Of a stretch of 60,472 nucleotides of DNA, positions 41,651-52,479 are shown in pieces (the stretch's first letter is position 1; each line of letters starts with the position of its first letter). This DNA is from Myxococcus xanthus (GTDB lineage Bacteria > Myxococcota > Myxococcia > Myxococcales > Myxococcaceae): contig NZ_JABFNS010000043.1 of the NCBI RefSeq assembly GCF_013116825.1, positions 1 to 60,472 of the forward strand, in the 5' to 3' direction. The notes beneath the pieces were generated by a model. The model searched no databases. It saw nothing but the letters and a program-made list of their open reading frames with translations, and was not told the origin of the DNA. The position numbers were made by a program, and so were the translations under genes.

Positions 41651-43618
41651 ATGACGCCCTCCCTCCTGCTCATCGAAGACCCTGGTGCCTCCCGGGAAGT
41701 CCAGGTGCTTGCCCTGGAAAGTCAGGGCTGGCGGGTCTGGGCTTCCGCGGACGTTCCGGGCGCGCTGGCGCTGCTGCAGACGCAGCCGGTGCAGGTGGTG
41801 GTGGCGGCGGCCGGCCTGCTGATATCGGATGGGACGCACCTGGAGTCGCTGCGGAGCGCCCTGTCGCTGGCGGGCGCCCTGTTGCAAATCAGCGCCTTCC
41901 CCGCTGAGCGGGAGGCGCTGCGCCCGCTCGGCCTGTCGGTGGAGCGCTACCTGGGCCGGCCCCTGTCGCTGGGGGCGCTGGTGGAGGGGGCGCGGCAGGC
42001 CTTCCCGGTGGAGGCGTCCGGGGGGCCGGAGGCACGGCGGCCCCGCGTGCTGGTGGCGGATGACGACCCGGTCTCCCGCAAGCTGGCGCAGCTGCACCTG
42101 GCGCCCTTTCGTTTCGACGTGGTGCTGGCGGCGGATGGCGCCACGGCGCTGGACCTGGCGCGGCGCCGCGGCCCGGACGTGGTGCTGGCGGACGCGCTGA
42201 TGCCGGGCATGGACGGCTTCAAGCTGTGCCTGGGCTTCCGGCAGGACCCCAGGCTGGCCCGGGTGCCCGTCATCCTCACGCACACCATCGCGCCCGACGA
42301 GCTGGACCTGCGCATGGCCCACAACGTGGGGGCCAACGGCTTCGTGCGCAGGACGCAGGAGGGCGACGAACTGGTGGGCGCGCTGCTGCGTGAGCTGCGC
42401 GCCGGCGGGCCTTCCTACACGGCGCCACCCGCGGACCTGAGCACCGAGGACCACCTGTACCGGATGGTGCGCCAGTTGGAGCGGCGGGTGGGGCTGTTGG
42501 AGCAGGCCGAGCGCACCGCCCGGGAGAGCGAGGCGCGCTACCGCCTGGTGGTGAGCGGCTCCTACGACGGCATCTGGGACTGGGATTTGCGCGGCCAGGC
42601 CTTCTACTGGAGCCCGCCGCTGCTGGACATGCTGGGCCTGGGGCCGGGGGGCTTCGGCGGGACGTTCTCCGCCTTCCTGGAGCTGATTCACCCGGAGGAC
42701 CGGCCGGACGTCATGGCCGCGCTGTCCGCGCACCTGGAGCGGGGCGCGCCCTATGACGTGTCCCTGCGGCTGCGGCACGTCACCGGCACCTGGCGCTCGT
42801 GCGTGAGCCGTGGCCGGGCGCTGCGGGACGCGCAGGGCCGCCCGGTGCGGATGGCCGGCATCATTGGCGACGTGACGGAGCAGCTGCGCCTCTACCGCGA
42901 GACGCAGGAGGCGGTGCGCGCGCGCGACGACTTCCTCAGCGTGGCGGCCCACGAGCTGCGCACCCCGCTGGCGGCGTTGCGGCTGCGCGTGCAGGGCGCC
43001 CAGGGTGTGCTGCGCGCGGGCCTGGGCAGCGGGGCGGAGCGGCTGGAGCGCGCGCTGGATTCGGCGGACCGGCAGGTGCAGCGCCTGTCTGACCTGGTGG
43101 AGTCGCTGCTGGACGTGTCGCAGCTCCAGGGCGGCGCGCCCCGGCTGCACCTGGAGGATGTGGACCTGGCGCTGGTGGTGCGCGAGGCGGTGTCCCGTTC
43201 GGAGGATGCGGCGGCGCGCGCGGGCTGTCTGCTGGTGCTCAGCCCGCTGGAGCCCACGCCGGGACGGTGGGACGTGGCGCGCCTGTCCCAGGTGATGACG
43301 CACCTGTTGTCCAACGCGATGAAGTTCGGGCCGGGCAAGCCGGTGGAGGTGGCGCTGGAGTCCGGGCGGGACGTGGCGACGCTGATGGTGAAGGACCATG
43401 GCATCGGCATCGCGCCCGGGCGGCTGGAGAGCCTCTTCCGCCGCTTCGAGCGCGCCGTGCCGGTGCGGCACTACGGCGGGTTGGGCCTGGGCCTGTACCG
43501 GCTGCGCCGCATCGTGGAGGCGCATGGGGGCGGCGTGTCCGTGGACAGCACCCCCGGAGAGGGCGCCACGTTCCGCGTCCGTCTGCCGCGCGAGGGCCCG
43601 CCCACGGTGAGGGGCTGA
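41651..43618 (+). CDS. Hybrid kinase: degenerate receiver - receiver - PAS - HisKA - HATPase
   Basis: The protein has 655 aa from ATG 41651 (GTG 41648 is one codon upstream). The first receiver (LLLIEDPGASREVQVLALES) has lost its phospho-acceptor (VVVAAAG where the Asp should be). The second (RVLVADDDPVSRKLAQ, then VVLADALMPGMDGFKL) is complete. A PAS domain (YRLVVSGSYDGIWDWDLRGQ, closing AGIIGDVTEQLRLYRETQEA) is followed by HisKA with H434 in SVAAHELRTPLAAL. The ATPase has HLLSNAMKFGPGKPVEVALE and YGGLGLGLYRLRRIVEAHGG. It lies 253 bp ahead of the che7-like operon on the same strand and could feed into it. Confidence 0.9.
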   Translation: MTPSLLLIEDPGASREVQVLALESQGWRVWASADVPGALALLQTQPVQVVVAAAGLLISDGTHLESLRSALSLAGALLQISAFPAEREALRPLGLSVERYLGRPLSLGALVEGARQAFPVEASGGPEARRPRVLVADDDPVSRKLAQLHLAPFRFDVVLAADGATALDLARRRGPDVVLADALMPGMDGFKLCLGFRQDPRLARVPVILTHTIAPDELDLRMAHNVGANGFVRRTQEGDELVGALLRELRAGGPSYTAPPADLSTEDHLYRMVRQLERRVGLLEQAERTARESEARYRLVVSGSYDGIWDWDLRGQAFYWSPPLLDMLGLGPGGFGGTFSAFLELIHPEDRPDVMAALSAHLERGAPYDVSLRLRHVTGTWRSCVSRGRALRDAQGRPVRMAGIIGDVTEQLRLYRETQEAVRARDDFLSVAAHELRTPLAALRLRVQGAQGVLRAGLGSGAERLERALDSADRQVQRLSDLVESLLDVSQLQGGAPRLHLEDVDLALVVREAVSRSEDAAARAGCLLVLSPLEPTPGRWDVARLSQVMTHLLSNAMKFGPGKPVEVALESGRDVATLMVKDHGIGIAPGRLESLFRRFERAVPVRHYGGLGLGLYRLRRIVEAHGGGVSVDSTPGEGATFRVRLPREGPPTVRG

Positions 43619-43871
43619 CGGCGTCCCTGTCGCTGAGTGGCAGGTCAGGCAGGAGACAGAGTGGAAGCGGGGCCCACCACTCAAGGTGAGGAAGCCCAGA
43701 CGGGCGGCGTCCGCACCGCAGGCGCGTCGGGACTGATACCGAGGGTCCGAGGTGGGGCACGCCGCCGTCTTGGACTGTCTGCCAGTGTGCGCTGGCGCGG
43801 CCCCATGTCCGGCAATGTCTTTCAACTTCACGGAATCGCTCTAGGTTCGGTGGCCGTTTCCAGGGGACGCC

Positions 43872-44249
43872 ATGGCAGATGTGCTCGTCGTTGATGACAG
43901 CAAAGTGATGCGCGACATGGTGGTCGCGTGCCTGCGGCCCTATCCGGGCCTCACCTTCACGCATGCCTCCAGTGGCTTGGAGGCCATCGAGCGGCTGTCG
44001 CTCCAGCCGTATGACCTGCTGGTGCTGGACCTGAACATGCCGGACATCGGCGGCATCGAGGTGGTGGAGTTCGTGCGAGGGCAGGACCGGCTGCGCGAGC
44101 TGCCCATCATCATCGTCACCACGCGTGGGGACGATGCCTCGCGGACGCGGGCGTTGGCGGCGGGGGCCAGCTGTTTCATGACGAAGCCCTTCACGCCAGA
44201 CGCCATCCTGTCGGAGGTGCGTGGGCTGCTGGAGGGGAGGCGCGCTTGA
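43872..44249 (+). CDS. cheY7: CheY-like response regulator, first gene of the che7-like operon
   Basis: This 125-aa single receiver domain has the acidic pair in VLVVDDSK, phospho-acceptor D53 in LVLDLNMP, T in IVTTRGD and K in MTKPFTP. It is the presumed output of the CheA that follows. Its stop overlaps the CheA start (TTGA at 44246-44249), giving coupled translation. The che7 naming is by analogy with the M. xanthus cluster that shares the HEAT-repeat and desaturase genes. Confidence 0.88.
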   Translation: MADVLVVDDSKVMRDMVVACLRPYPGLTFTHASSGLEAIERLSLQPYDLLVLDLNMPDIGGIEVVEFVRGQDRLRELPIIIVTTRGDDASRTRALAAGASCFMTKPFTPDAILSEVRGLLEGRRA

Positions 44250-46309
44250 GCGCGTCCGTGGACCTCGCGGACTTCCTTCCCGCCTATCTGGCGGAGGCGG
44301 AGGAGTTGCTGGGGATGGGGCACCGCCAGCTGTTGGCCATGGAGGCCAGCATCCGGCGGGGGCTGCCGCACCCGCGCGCCGTGCGCGAGCTCTTCCGCGC
44401 CGTGCATACCATCAAGGGCCTGTCGGCCATGGTGGATGTGGAGCCCATCGTCGACATCGCCCATTGGATGGAGACGTGCCTGCGCCACGCCGACCGGGCG
44501 GGGGGCCGCCTGCCCGAGGCCAGCGTGGAGCCGCTGATGGAGGGGCTGCGCGAAATCGAGCAGCGCGTCCGCCAGCTCGCCGCGGGCAAGCAGGCCGCGC
44601 CGGTGCCCCCGGGCCTGCTGTCTCGGCTGGAGGCGCTGGATGCCGAAGGCGCTCCGGGGGGGAGCGCCGCGAAGGCCGCGCCCGCCGCGCTGGCGTTGGA
44701 GGAGGCCGTGGCCTCCCGGCTCTCCACGGCGGAGCGGGAGCAGCTCACCACGGGCGCCACCGATGGCCGCCGCGCGGTGCGGCTGGACTTCATCCCCGGC
44801 GCGGACCGCGCCGCCAATGGCATCACCATCAACAGCGTGCGCGAGCGCGTGGCCTCGCTGGGCGAGACGGTGAAGGTGTTGCCCCTGTCGGGGCCCGCCG
44901 CGGGCGGTGGGGCGCTCACCTTCGTGCTGCTGCTGCTCACCGAGGCCTCCGACGCCGCGCTGCTGGAGGCCGCGGGGGGGCCGCCCGCGGCGGTGCGCCC
45001 GCTGGCCGTCGTCGCCCCGCGGGCGCCCGCCCTGGAGCCCTTGCCCGAGTCGGCAATGGCGGACGAGGAGCCCGAGGAGGCGCGGCGTGGCGGCGGCTCC
45101 CTGCGGGTGGACGTGTCGCGCCTGGACGAGGCGCTGGAGCGGCTGGCGGCGCTCGTGGTCAACCGTTCGCGGCTGTCCCGCGCGGTGGCGGCGCTGACGG
45201 CGGCCGGCGCGCCCACGCGCGAGCTGCAGGCCATCCTCCAGGAGAACGCACGCCAGCTTCGCGACATGCGCACGGCCATCCTCCGCCTGCGCATGGTGCG
45301 GGTGGGGGATGTGCTGGAGCGACTGCCGCTGCTGGTGCGCGGCCTGCGCCGCAGCACGGGCAAGTCGGTGCGGCTGGAGCTGGACGTGGGCGACGCGGAG
45401 CTGGACAAGGCCGTGGCGGACCGGCTGCTGCCCGCGCTGGTGCACCTGGTGCGCAACGCGGTGGACCATGCGCTGGAGTCGCCGGAAGCGCGCCGCGCCG
45501 CGGGAAAACCGGAGGAGGGCGTGGTGCGCGTGGCCAGCCATGGCCGGGCGGGGGGGCTGCTGGACCTCACCGTGGCGGATGACGGGCGCGGCGTGGATGC
45601 GCGGGCGGTGGCCGCGCGCGCGGGCGTGCCCGTGCCTCCGACGCCGGACGCGCTGCTGGAGGTGCTCTGCCGGCCCGGCTTCTCCACCCGGGATGCCGCC
45701 AACGCGACCAGCGGGCGGGGCATGGGCATGGACATCGTCCAACGCATCATCGTGGACCAGCTGGGCGGCGAACTGGGGATGGAGACGCGGCCGGGCGCCG
45801 GCACCACCTTCCGGCTCCGCGTGCCGCTCACGATTACGCTGCTGGACGCGCTCGTCTTCGAGTGCGCCGGGCTTCGCTACGCCGTGGCGGTGGGCTCCGT
45901 GGAGGAGCTCGTCGAGGTGGACGCCGCGCGGCTGGTGTGGCCCGCGGGCGCGGGGGGCGTGGCCCTGCTGGAGCGCCGGGGGGACTCGGTGCCGCTGATG
46001 GGGCTGGCCCGGCTGCTGGGGCGCGGGGCCGCGGACGGCCGCGGAGGCTCGGTGGCCAAGGCGCTCCTCGTGCGCCAGCGCGGTGAGCTCGCCGCGTTCG
46101 GCGTGGACCGGCTGGTGGGGCAGCAGGAAATCGTCCTGCGTCCACTGGAGGACCCCTTGGTGCGCGTGCCCGGCGTGGTGGGCGCCACGGACCTGGGGGA
46201 TGGGCGGCCCACGCTGGTGTTGGACCTGGCCGCGCTCGGGCTGGCGCGGGCTGGCGGCGCGCCGCACCGGCGCATGGCTCCCATCCGGGAAGAGGGGCGC
46301 CTCGCATGA
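44246..46309 (+). CDS. cheA7: CheA histidine kinase
   Basis: The protein has 687 aa from TTG 44246 with GGAGGGGAGG upstream. An Hpt domain carries H54 in AVHTIKGLSAMV. A region of low complexity (residues about 130-270) is followed by the dimerisation and ATPase domains (LVRNAVDHALESPEARRAAG, then TSGRGMGMDIVQRIIVDQLG). A C-terminal CheW-like domain follows (ALVFECAGLRYAVAVGSVEE). This is the standard CheA order without an obvious P2. It should phosphorylate the CheY and CheB products of the operon in response to the cytosolic MCP. Confidence 0.92.
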   Translation: MSASVDLADFLPAYLAEAEELLGMGHRQLLAMEASIRRGLPHPRAVRELFRAVHTIKGLSAMVDVEPIVDIAHWMETCLRHADRAGGRLPEASVEPLMEGLREIEQRVRQLAAGKQAAPVPPGLLSRLEALDAEGAPGGSAAKAAPAALALEEAVASRLSTAEREQLTTGATDGRRAVRLDFIPGADRAANGITINSVRERVASLGETVKVLPLSGPAAGGGALTFVLLLLTEASDAALLEAAGGPPAAVRPLAVVAPRAPALEPLPESAMADEEPEEARRGGGSLRVDVSRLDEALERLAALVVNRSRLSRAVAALTAAGAPTRELQAILQENARQLRDMRTAILRLRMVRVGDVLERLPLLVRGLRRSTGKSVRLELDVGDAELDKAVADRLLPALVHLVRNAVDHALESPEARRAAGKPEEGVVRVASHGRAGGLLDLTVADDGRGVDARAVAARAGVPVPPTPDALLEVLCRPGFSTRDAANATSGRGMGMDIVQRIIVDQLGGELGMETRPGAGTTFRLRVPLTITLLDALVFECAGLRYAVAVGSVEELVEVDAARLVWPAGAGGVALLERRGDSVPLMGLARLLGRGAADGRGGSVAKALLVRQRGELAAFGVDRLVGQQEIVLRPLEDPLVRVPGVVGATDLGDGRPTLVLDLAALGLARAGGAPHRRMAPIREEGRLA

Positions 46310-46752
46310 GCGTGCTGCACGTCGTGTTCAAGGTAGACGGAGCCGAGTACGTGCTGCCCGCGGCGGACGTGCTCCAGATGGAGTCCTTCACGGGGGCCAC
46401 GCCCGTCCCGGGCGCCGCGCCGCACGTCGCCGGGTTGGTGCAGGTGCGCGGGCGCGTCATCCCGGTGGTGGATGCCCGCCTGCGCTTCGGCCTGCCGCCC
46501 GTGGAGCGCACGCTCGACTCCCGGGTGGTGGTGGCGCAGCTCGGTGGCCGGGTCGTGGGGCTCGTGGTGGACAGCGCCCGCGAGGTGCTGAAGCTGGAGC
46601 CCCAGCAGCTCAAACCGCCCCCTCCGCTGGTCGTGGAGGGAGCGCGCGGTTTCGTGAAGGCCGTGGCCCAGGTGGGCCCGCGCCTGGTGATGCTCATCGA
46701 TTTCCCTCGGGTCATCGGGGAGGAGACGTTGGATGGCGACGGACAGCGGTAA
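46306..46752 (+). CDS. cheW7: CheW adaptor
   Basis: This 148-aa CheW fold has [20 protein letters not shown] at the start, the conserved [20 protein letters not shown] turn, and [16 protein letters not shown]. It starts by a 4-bp overlap with cheA (ATGA) and its end overlaps the MCP gene by 20 bp. It couples CheA to the receptor. Confidence 0.92.
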   Translation: MSVLHVVFKVDGAEYVLPAADVLQMESFTGATPVPGAAPHVAGLVQVRGRVIPVVDARLRFGLPPVERTLDSRVVVAQLGGRVVGLVVDSAREVLKLEPQQLKPPPPLVVEGARGFVKAVAQVGPRLVMLIDFPRVIGEETLDGDGQR

Positions 46753-49285
46753 CGCAGGGTTGGCGCTGGAAGAGGCCCGTACCCTGGCCGAGGACGCGGC
46801 GCGCAGTGTCCAGGAGAGCGTGGGGTTGGTGCAGGCGGTGGAGGGGCTCGCGACGCGCCTGGCGGCCGGCGGCAACGAGCAGGCCGCGGCCTCCGAGCAG
46901 GTGCGCGCCGCCATCGAGTCGGTGGCCGCGCACGTGGAGGAGACGGGGCAGTCCGTCCATGAGCTGGTGCGCTCGCAGCGCACGGTGAGCGACTCCGCGC
47001 GGGCCCAGGTGCAGGAGGCCGAGGCCACCGCGGGCACCCTCCAGGAGGTGAACGCCTCGGTGGCCGGCGTGCGCAAGGACGCCGCGCACCTGGCGGCCTC
47101 GGCGGACACCACGGCGGGGGCGCTGGAGGAGGTGTCGCGCTCGGTGAAGGGCGTGAGCGCCAACGCGGAGGAGCTGGCCGCCTCCAGCGAGGAGCTGCTG
47201 GCCTCCATGACGGAGATGAACGCCACCGTGGCGGACCTGGTGGCGCGCAACCAGTCCAGCGCCGCCGCCACCGAACAGGTGGCCGCCACCGCCGAGGAGA
47301 TGGCCAAGGGCATTGCCCGGCTGTCCACGGATTCGCAGGGCGTGGGCGAGCGCGTGGCGCAGGTGACGCAGGCGGTGACGGGGTTGGTCCGCTCCCTGTC
47401 CGAGGTGTCCCGGGACGCCACGTCCATGGCCTCCAGCGTGGAGGAGACGGCGGCCACGGTGGAGGAGCTGGCGCGCAGCGTGAAGGGCGTGGCGGAGAAC
47501 GCCCGGACGCTGGAGACCCACTCCGCCACCACCGCGTCCACCGTGGAGGAGGTGGCCGCCAGCGTGGAGGAGGTGGCCGCCACGGCGGAGAAGAACGCGG
47601 CGACCGTGGAGGCCAACGCGGCCACCATCGAGCAGCTCGCCCGCTCCGCGCAGACGGTGGCGAGGGCCTCCGAGCAAATCAACACCCTGGCGGCTGGCAG
47701 CGCCACCGCCTCCGCGCAGCTGGAGTCGTCCACGCGGCGGGTGGCGCAGATGATGGAAGAGGCGCGCACCACCGCCGAGCGCGTGGGGACCACGGCGCGA
47801 GAGGGGGGCGCCACGGTGTCGCGCTCCATCGCCGGCTTCGGCCGCATCCGCGAGTCCATCGTCGGGTCGGCCGGGGTGATGAAGGAGATGGGGCGGCGCG
47901 CCGAGGAGATTGGCGACATCGTGCAGACCATCAACCTCCTCGCGGACCGCACGAACCTCTTGTCCCTCAACGCCAGCATCGAGGCGGCGCGCGCCGGTGA
48001 GCACGGCCGGGGCTTCGCGGTCGTGGCGGAGGAGATTCGCGCGCTGGCGGACCGCGCGGCGGCGGCCAGCGCGGACGTGGCGAAAATCGTCCGGGGACTG
48101 CAGACGACGGCGCGCGAGGCGGCCACCGCCTCGGGCGAAGGCGTGCGGGCGGCGGACGAGGGCGCGGCGCTGGCAGGGGAGGCCGAGCGCGCGCTGTCCA
48201 CCATCCTCAAGGGGGTGGAGGACCTGGGGACCAACGTGCGCGAGGTGTCGCGCGCCTCCAGCGAGCAGGTGCAGGCCACGCAGGCGCTGGTCCAGGGCAC
48301 CGCGAAGGTGAGCGAGCAGGGGCGGGCCATCGCCACGTCCGCGGCGGAGCAGGCGCAGGCATCCCAGTCGCTGGCGCAGGGCGGCGCGGAGATGCGGCGC
48401 ATGGCGCGGCAGACGATGCAGGCCACCTCCGAGCAGGCGCGCGCGCTGCGCGACGTGGTGCGCTCCAACGGTCAGCTCGCGGAGGCGGCGCAGAAGGTGT
48501 CGCGCGCCGTGCAGGAGCAGGCGCTGGCGGCGGCGGACCTGGCCAAGGGCACCTCCCAGATGCGCCAGCTCGTCCAGGGCGTGAGCGTGGCGGTGACCAC
48601 CCAGAGCCGGGACGTGGCGGGGGTGGGCACGTTGGCGCAGGAGGCGGCGGCGGCCACCCAGCGCACCCTGGTGGGGCTGGCCGAGCAGGCCACGGCCGCC
48701 CAGGAGGTGACGCGGGCCATGGAGGAGACGCGCAAGCAGGTGGCCCAGTCCGCGCGCGGCATGACGGAGCAGGCCCGCGCGCTCAAGCAGGGTGAGACGG
48801 CCAGCCGCCAGGTGGCGAAGCTGGCCGCGTCGGTGACGCGGGCCGCCGAGGAGCAGTCGAAGGCGCTCGGCGGGCTGGCGCGGGAGGCGGACGAGGTGCG
48901 GCGCGTGGCGCGGCAGACGTCGCGCGCGCTGGACGAGCAGGCGGAGGCGCTCGGTGCGCTCACCGCCTCCGCCAGCCGTCAGGCCACGGGCGTGGCCGTG
49001 GTGGCGCGCGCCAGCGCGGAGGCGACGGCGGTGATGGAGGGCCTGGCCAAGAGCGTGGAGGAGATTCGCGTCCGGGCGCGGGACATCACCACCGCCACCG
49101 CGCAGCAGTCGCGCGCGACGGCCACCACCGCCACGGAGGTGCAGGAGGTGGCGGGCCGGCTGGCCCACCTCACGCGGCTGCAAGGCGCGCAGTCGGAGAG
49201 CCTCGCGCGGCTGCGAGGCGCGCTGGGGGGCGTGAAGGACAGCCATGAGGCCGCGGCGGCCTCGCCGCGGGAGCAGCGGGCATGA
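46733..49285 (+). CDS. mcp7: Cytosolic methyl-accepting chemotaxis protein
   Basis: This 850-aa protein has no membrane helix and is almost entirely predicted coiled coil rich in Ala, Glu, Thr and Val. The signalling tip is clear: [60 protein letters not shown]. Repeated Ala/Glu-rich blocks on both sides could hold methylation sites. The length is far above that of FrzCD-type soluble receptors, and the extra coiled coil may form a very long rod. It senses an internal signal by contact with other proteins (inferred). Confidence 0.9.
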   Translation: MATDSGNAGLALEEARTLAEDAARSVQESVGLVQAVEGLATRLAAGGNEQAAASEQVRAAIESVAAHVEETGQSVHELVRSQRTVSDSARAQVQEAEATAGTLQEVNASVAGVRKDAAHLAASADTTAGALEEVSRSVKGVSANAEELAASSEELLASMTEMNATVADLVARNQSSAAATEQVAATAEEMAKGIARLSTDSQGVGERVAQVTQAVTGLVRSLSEVSRDATSMASSVEETAATVEELARSVKGVAENARTLETHSATTASTVEEVAASVEEVAATAEKNAATVEANAATIEQLARSAQTVARASEQINTLAAGSATASAQLESSTRRVAQMMEEARTTAERVGTTAREGGATVSRSIAGFGRIRESIVGSAGVMKEMGRRAEEIGDIVQTINLLADRTNLLSLNASIEAARAGEHGRGFAVVAEEIRALADRAAAASADVAKIVRGLQTTAREAATASGEGVRAADEGAALAGEAERALSTILKGVEDLGTNVREVSRASSEQVQATQALVQGTAKVSEQGRAIATSAAEQAQASQSLAQGGAEMRRMARQTMQATSEQARALRDVVRSNGQLAEAAQKVSRAVQEQALAAADLAKGTSQMRQLVQGVSVAVTTQSRDVAGVGTLAQEAAAATQRTLVGLAEQATAAQEVTRAMEETRKQVAQSARGMTEQARALKQGETASRQVAKLAASVTRAAEEQSKALGGLAREADEVRRVARQTSRALDEQAEALGALTASASRQATGVAVVARASAEATAVMEGLAKSVEEIRVRARDITTATAQQSRATATTATEVQEVAGRLAHLTRLQGAQSESLARLRGALGGVKDSHEAAAASPREQRA

Positions 49286-51648
49286 CGGCCGCATCCTCGA
49301 CGTCGGTGCACCCGCTGACGCTGTCGGCGGAGGACCGCTCCCAGGTGGATGAGGTGGAGCAGCTCGCCCGGCGCGGCACCGCCAGCCTGGCGCTGCTGGT
49401 GGGCGGGCTGGATGCCCAGAGCTGGGCGGTGCGGCGCGCCGTGGTGGGCGCCCTGGCGAAGCTGGGGACGCCCGCGGTGGCGCCGCTGCGCGACGTGCTC
49501 ATCCACCGCCGCGACAGTGAGGCGCGACTGGCGGCCGCCGTGGAGGCGTTGGTGGCCTCCACCGGTGATGTCGAGGGCACGCTGGAGGCGCTGGGGGAGG
49601 ACGCCAACCCCGCCATCGTCTGTGACGTCGCCCAGGTGCTGGGCCGGCGCCGCAGCCGGCGCTCGGTGCCGCTCCTGTCCCGGCTCACCGTGCACCCGGA
49701 TGACAACGTGGCGGTGGCGGCCATCGAGGCGCTGGGCCGCGTGGGCGGCGGCGCGGCGGTGGACGCGCTGCTGGCGGCGCTGGGCAGCGGGAACTTCTTC
49801 CGCATCTTCCCCGCCATCGACGTGCTGGGCCGGTGTGGAGACCCCGTGGTGGTGCCCGCGCTGCTGGGCCTGCTGCCCGACCCCTTCTACACCCTGGAGG
49901 CGGCGCGCGCGCTGGGGCGCACCGGTCAGGAGGCCGCGGTGCCCGCGCTGGTGGGGCTGCTGCGCAAGGGCAATGACGCGTCGGTGCGCGCGGCGGCGGT
50001 GGCGCTGGTGGACATCCACGAGGCCCAGGTGCAGCGCTTCGGCGGCTCGCGCACCGTGCACACCGCGGTGCGGGGGCCGGAGTCGGCGGTGCTGGGACGG
50101 CGGCTGTCGCAGTGTGTCCCGAGCGCGGACACGACGGAGAAGACGGCCCTCTCACGCCTGCTGGGCTGGGTGGGGGGACAGGACGCCGCATTCGGGCTGC
50201 TGAAGCTCCTGGACGGGCCGGACCCGTCGGTGGCGCGCGCGGCGGCCGGCGCGCTGTCGGAGCTGGGCGCGGACGCGGACACCCAGATTCTCCAGGCGCT
50301 GCGCGAGGGCGACAGCGCCCGGCGCCGCGTGCTGTTGCCGCTGGTGGGCCGCAGGGCCGCGGCGGTGCCGGACGTCATGTCGTGCCTGGAGGACCGGGAC
50401 GCGGCGGTGCGCGCCCTGGCGGCGGACACGCTGTCCCGCATTGGCAGCCCGGCCGCGGTGCCTGCCTTGTTCGAGCGGTTGGTGGACGAGGACCTGCGCG
50501 TGGTCCAGGCCGCGGTGGGGGCCATCCAGTCCCTGGGCAGCGACACCACGGAGAAGCTGGCGTTGCAGGCGGCCCGTTCCCCTGACGCGCGCCTGCGCCG
50601 CGCGGCGCTGCGCATCATCTCCTACTTCGGCTATCCGAAGGGATTGGAAGTGCTGCTCCAGGCCATGCGGGACCCGGATGAGCGCCTGCGCGACGCGGCC
50701 ATCTACGGCCTGCCCTTCATCGAGGACCCGCGCGCGGTGGACGCGCTGCTGACAGCCGCCAACCACGAGTCGGAGCGCACGCGCGCGGCGGCCATGCGCG
50801 CGCTGGGGCAGACGGAGAAGGAGGCGCGCATCACCTCCGCGCTGCTGCGGGGCCTCAACGACCGCGACCCCTGGGTGCGCTACTACGCGTGCCAGGCGCT
50901 GGGGAAGCTGAACGAGGAAGCCGCCGCGGACGCCATCGTCGCGCTGGCGGACGACGCCGCGGGCCAGGTGCGCGTGGCGGTGGTGGACGCGCTGGCGCAC
51001 ATGCACACGGAGAGCGCGATGACGGCGCTCCAGCGCGCGGCGGCCAGCGCGGACGCGGATGTGCGGCGCGCCGCCCTGCTGGGGCTGGGCGTGGGCCGGC
51101 GGCCGGACGCGCTGCCCGTGCTGCTGGAGGCGGCGAAGTCGGAGGACGCGGCCACGCGGCTCGTCGCGCTGTCCGCGGTCGCTGAATACGAGGCGCCGGA
51201 GACGCTGCCCGCGCTGCTGCATGCCGCGGGTGACGGCGACGACAGCGTGCGCAGCGCCGCGGTGGGCTTCATCGCCACGCGCCCCGGTGTCCCGGCCACG
51301 CAGGCCCTGGTGTCCCTGCTGGGGGACATGACGCTGCGCGAGCGGGTGGTGAGCGCCTTGGCGCTGCCCCTGGAGGGACGGCTGCCGGGGCTGCTGGCCG
51401 CGCTGGAGGCGGCGGACGAAGTCACGGCGCCGCTGCTGGTGGCGGCGCTGGCCCGGATGCGACGGGCGGACGCGCGCGCCGCGCTGATGCAGCTCCTGGT
51501 GTCCGCCAGTCCGGCGGGCCGTCGCGCCGCGGTGCCCGCGGTGGCGGCATTGGGGACGTTGGAGGCACGCGAGGCGCTGGAGCGCGCCTCCCATCAGGAC
51601 GAGGACACCGAGGTCCGGCGGGCCTGCCGGCTGGTGCTGAGCCGCTGA
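49282..51648 (+). CDS. cpc7: HEAT-repeat protein of the che7-like system
   Basis: This 788-aa protein is made of tandem HEAT/PBS-lyase-type repeats of about 31 residues, e.g. [75 protein letters not shown]. It has no enzymatic motif or export signal. It starts 4 bp inside the MCP stop and is followed closely by cheR. In M. xanthus Che7 a protein of this kind (Cpc7) is proposed to act as a binding partner between the receptor system and the desaturase; I transfer that by synteny. Confidence 0.85.
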   Translation: MTAASSTSVHPLTLSAEDRSQVDEVEQLARRGTASLALLVGGLDAQSWAVRRAVVGALAKLGTPAVAPLRDVLIHRRDSEARLAAAVEALVASTGDVEGTLEALGEDANPAIVCDVAQVLGRRRSRRSVPLLSRLTVHPDDNVAVAAIEALGRVGGGAAVDALLAALGSGNFFRIFPAIDVLGRCGDPVVVPALLGLLPDPFYTLEAARALGRTGQEAAVPALVGLLRKGNDASVRAAAVALVDIHEAQVQRFGGSRTVHTAVRGPESAVLGRRLSQCVPSADTTEKTALSRLLGWVGGQDAAFGLLKLLDGPDPSVARAAAGALSELGADADTQILQALREGDSARRRVLLPLVGRRAAAVPDVMSCLEDRDAAVRALAADTLSRIGSPAAVPALFERLVDEDLRVVQAAVGAIQSLGSDTTEKLALQAARSPDARLRRAALRIISYFGYPKGLEVLLQAMRDPDERLRDAAIYGLPFIEDPRAVDALLTAANHESERTRAAAMRALGQTEKEARITSALLRGLNDRDPWVRYYACQALGKLNEEAAADAIVALADDAAGQVRVAVVDALAHMHTESAMTALQRAAASADADVRRAALLGLGVGRRPDALPVLLEAAKSEDAATRLVALSAVAEYEAPETLPALLHAAGDGDDSVRSAAVGFIATRPGVPATQALVSLLGDMTLRERVVSALALPLEGRLPGLLAALEAADEVTAPLLVAALARMRRADARAALMQLLVSASPAGRRAAVPAVAALGTLEAREALERASHQDEDTEVRRACRLVLSR

Positions 51649-51657
51649 CGCCCCGCC

Positions 51658-52479
51658 ATGTTCTCACTGCCCATGTCTCCCCAGGTGTTCGCCATCCTGG
51701 CCGCGCTCATCGAGCAGCGCTCCGGGGTGCACTACGCCCCCGAGGACCGGGAGCTGCTCGCCGACAAGGTGGTGCCCCGCGCGCTGGACGCGGGCTTCGA
51801 CTCGCTGCTCGACTACTACTACTTCCTCCGCTACGACCCGGCGGGCTCCGAGGCGCTGGACGCGCTGGTGGACTCGCTGCTGGTCCACGAGACGTACTTC
51901 TTCCGGGAGGCCCTGCCGCTGCGGGTGCTGGCCGAGGACCTGCTGGTGCCCGCCGTGCGCGCCGGACGGCGGCCCCGCGTGTGGAGCGCGGCCTGCTCCA
52001 CCGGAGAGGAGCCCCTCACGCTGGCGATGATTCTCGCGGAGCTGGGCGTGCTCGACGAGGTGGAGCTGCTGGCCAGCGACTTGAGTGCCCGCGCGCTGGA
52101 GCGGGCCCGCGCCGGGGAGCACAACCTGCGCTCCCTGCGCGCGCTGCCTCCGGGCGTGGAGGGCCGGTGGCTGGAGACGCGCGAGGGGCGCCCACGCGTC
52201 CGGCCGGGGTTGGTGCGCGCGGTGGACTGGCGGCGCGTCAACCTGGTGGATGCCAGCGCGGTGGCGCAGCTGGGCACCTTCGACGCCATCCTCTGTCGCA
52301 ACGTCCTCATCTACTTCCAGGACGACACCGCGCGCCGCGTGGTGTCGTCCCTGACGCGCGCGCTCGCTCCGGAGGGACACCTGCTGGTGGGGACCTCTGA
52401 GTCCCTGATGCGCTTCGGCACCGCGCTCACCTGCGAGGAGCGGCGCGGCGCCTTCTTCTATACCCAGGCAAGGCCATGA
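51658..52479 (+). CDS. cheR7: CheR-type receptor methyltransferase
   Basis: This 273-aa protein has the N-terminal CheR helical domain (RSGVHYAPEDRELLADKVVP, LDYYYFLRYDP), VDSLLVHETYFFREALPLRV at the junction, and the SAM motif VWSAACSTGEEPLTLAMILA. The C-terminal part ends VGTSESLMRFGTALTCEERR. It adds methyl groups to glutamates of the MCP. Its stop overlaps the cheB start by 4 bp. Confidence 0.92.
   Translation: MFSLPMSPQVFAILAALIEQRSGVHYAPEDRELLADKVVPRALDAGFDSLLDYYYFLRYDPAGSEALDALVDSLLVHETYFFREALPLRVLAEDLLVPAVRAGRRPRVWSAACSTGEEPLTLAMILAELGVLDEVELLASDLSARALERARAGEHNLRSLRALPPGVEGRWLETREGRPRVRPGLVRAVDWRRVNLVDASAVAQLGTFDAILCRNVLIYFQDDTARRVVSSLTRALAPEGHLLVGTSESLMRFGTALTCEERRGAFFYTQARP

Noticed and set aside
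41522..43831. Long minus-strand frame opposite the hybrid kinase
   Set aside because: The kinase domains on the plus strand are unmistakable; the opposite frame is an antisense shadow.
45877..48468. An 863-codon minus-strand frame rich in Ser and Ala
   Set aside because: It mirrors the repetitive MCP coding sequence and has no motif of its own.
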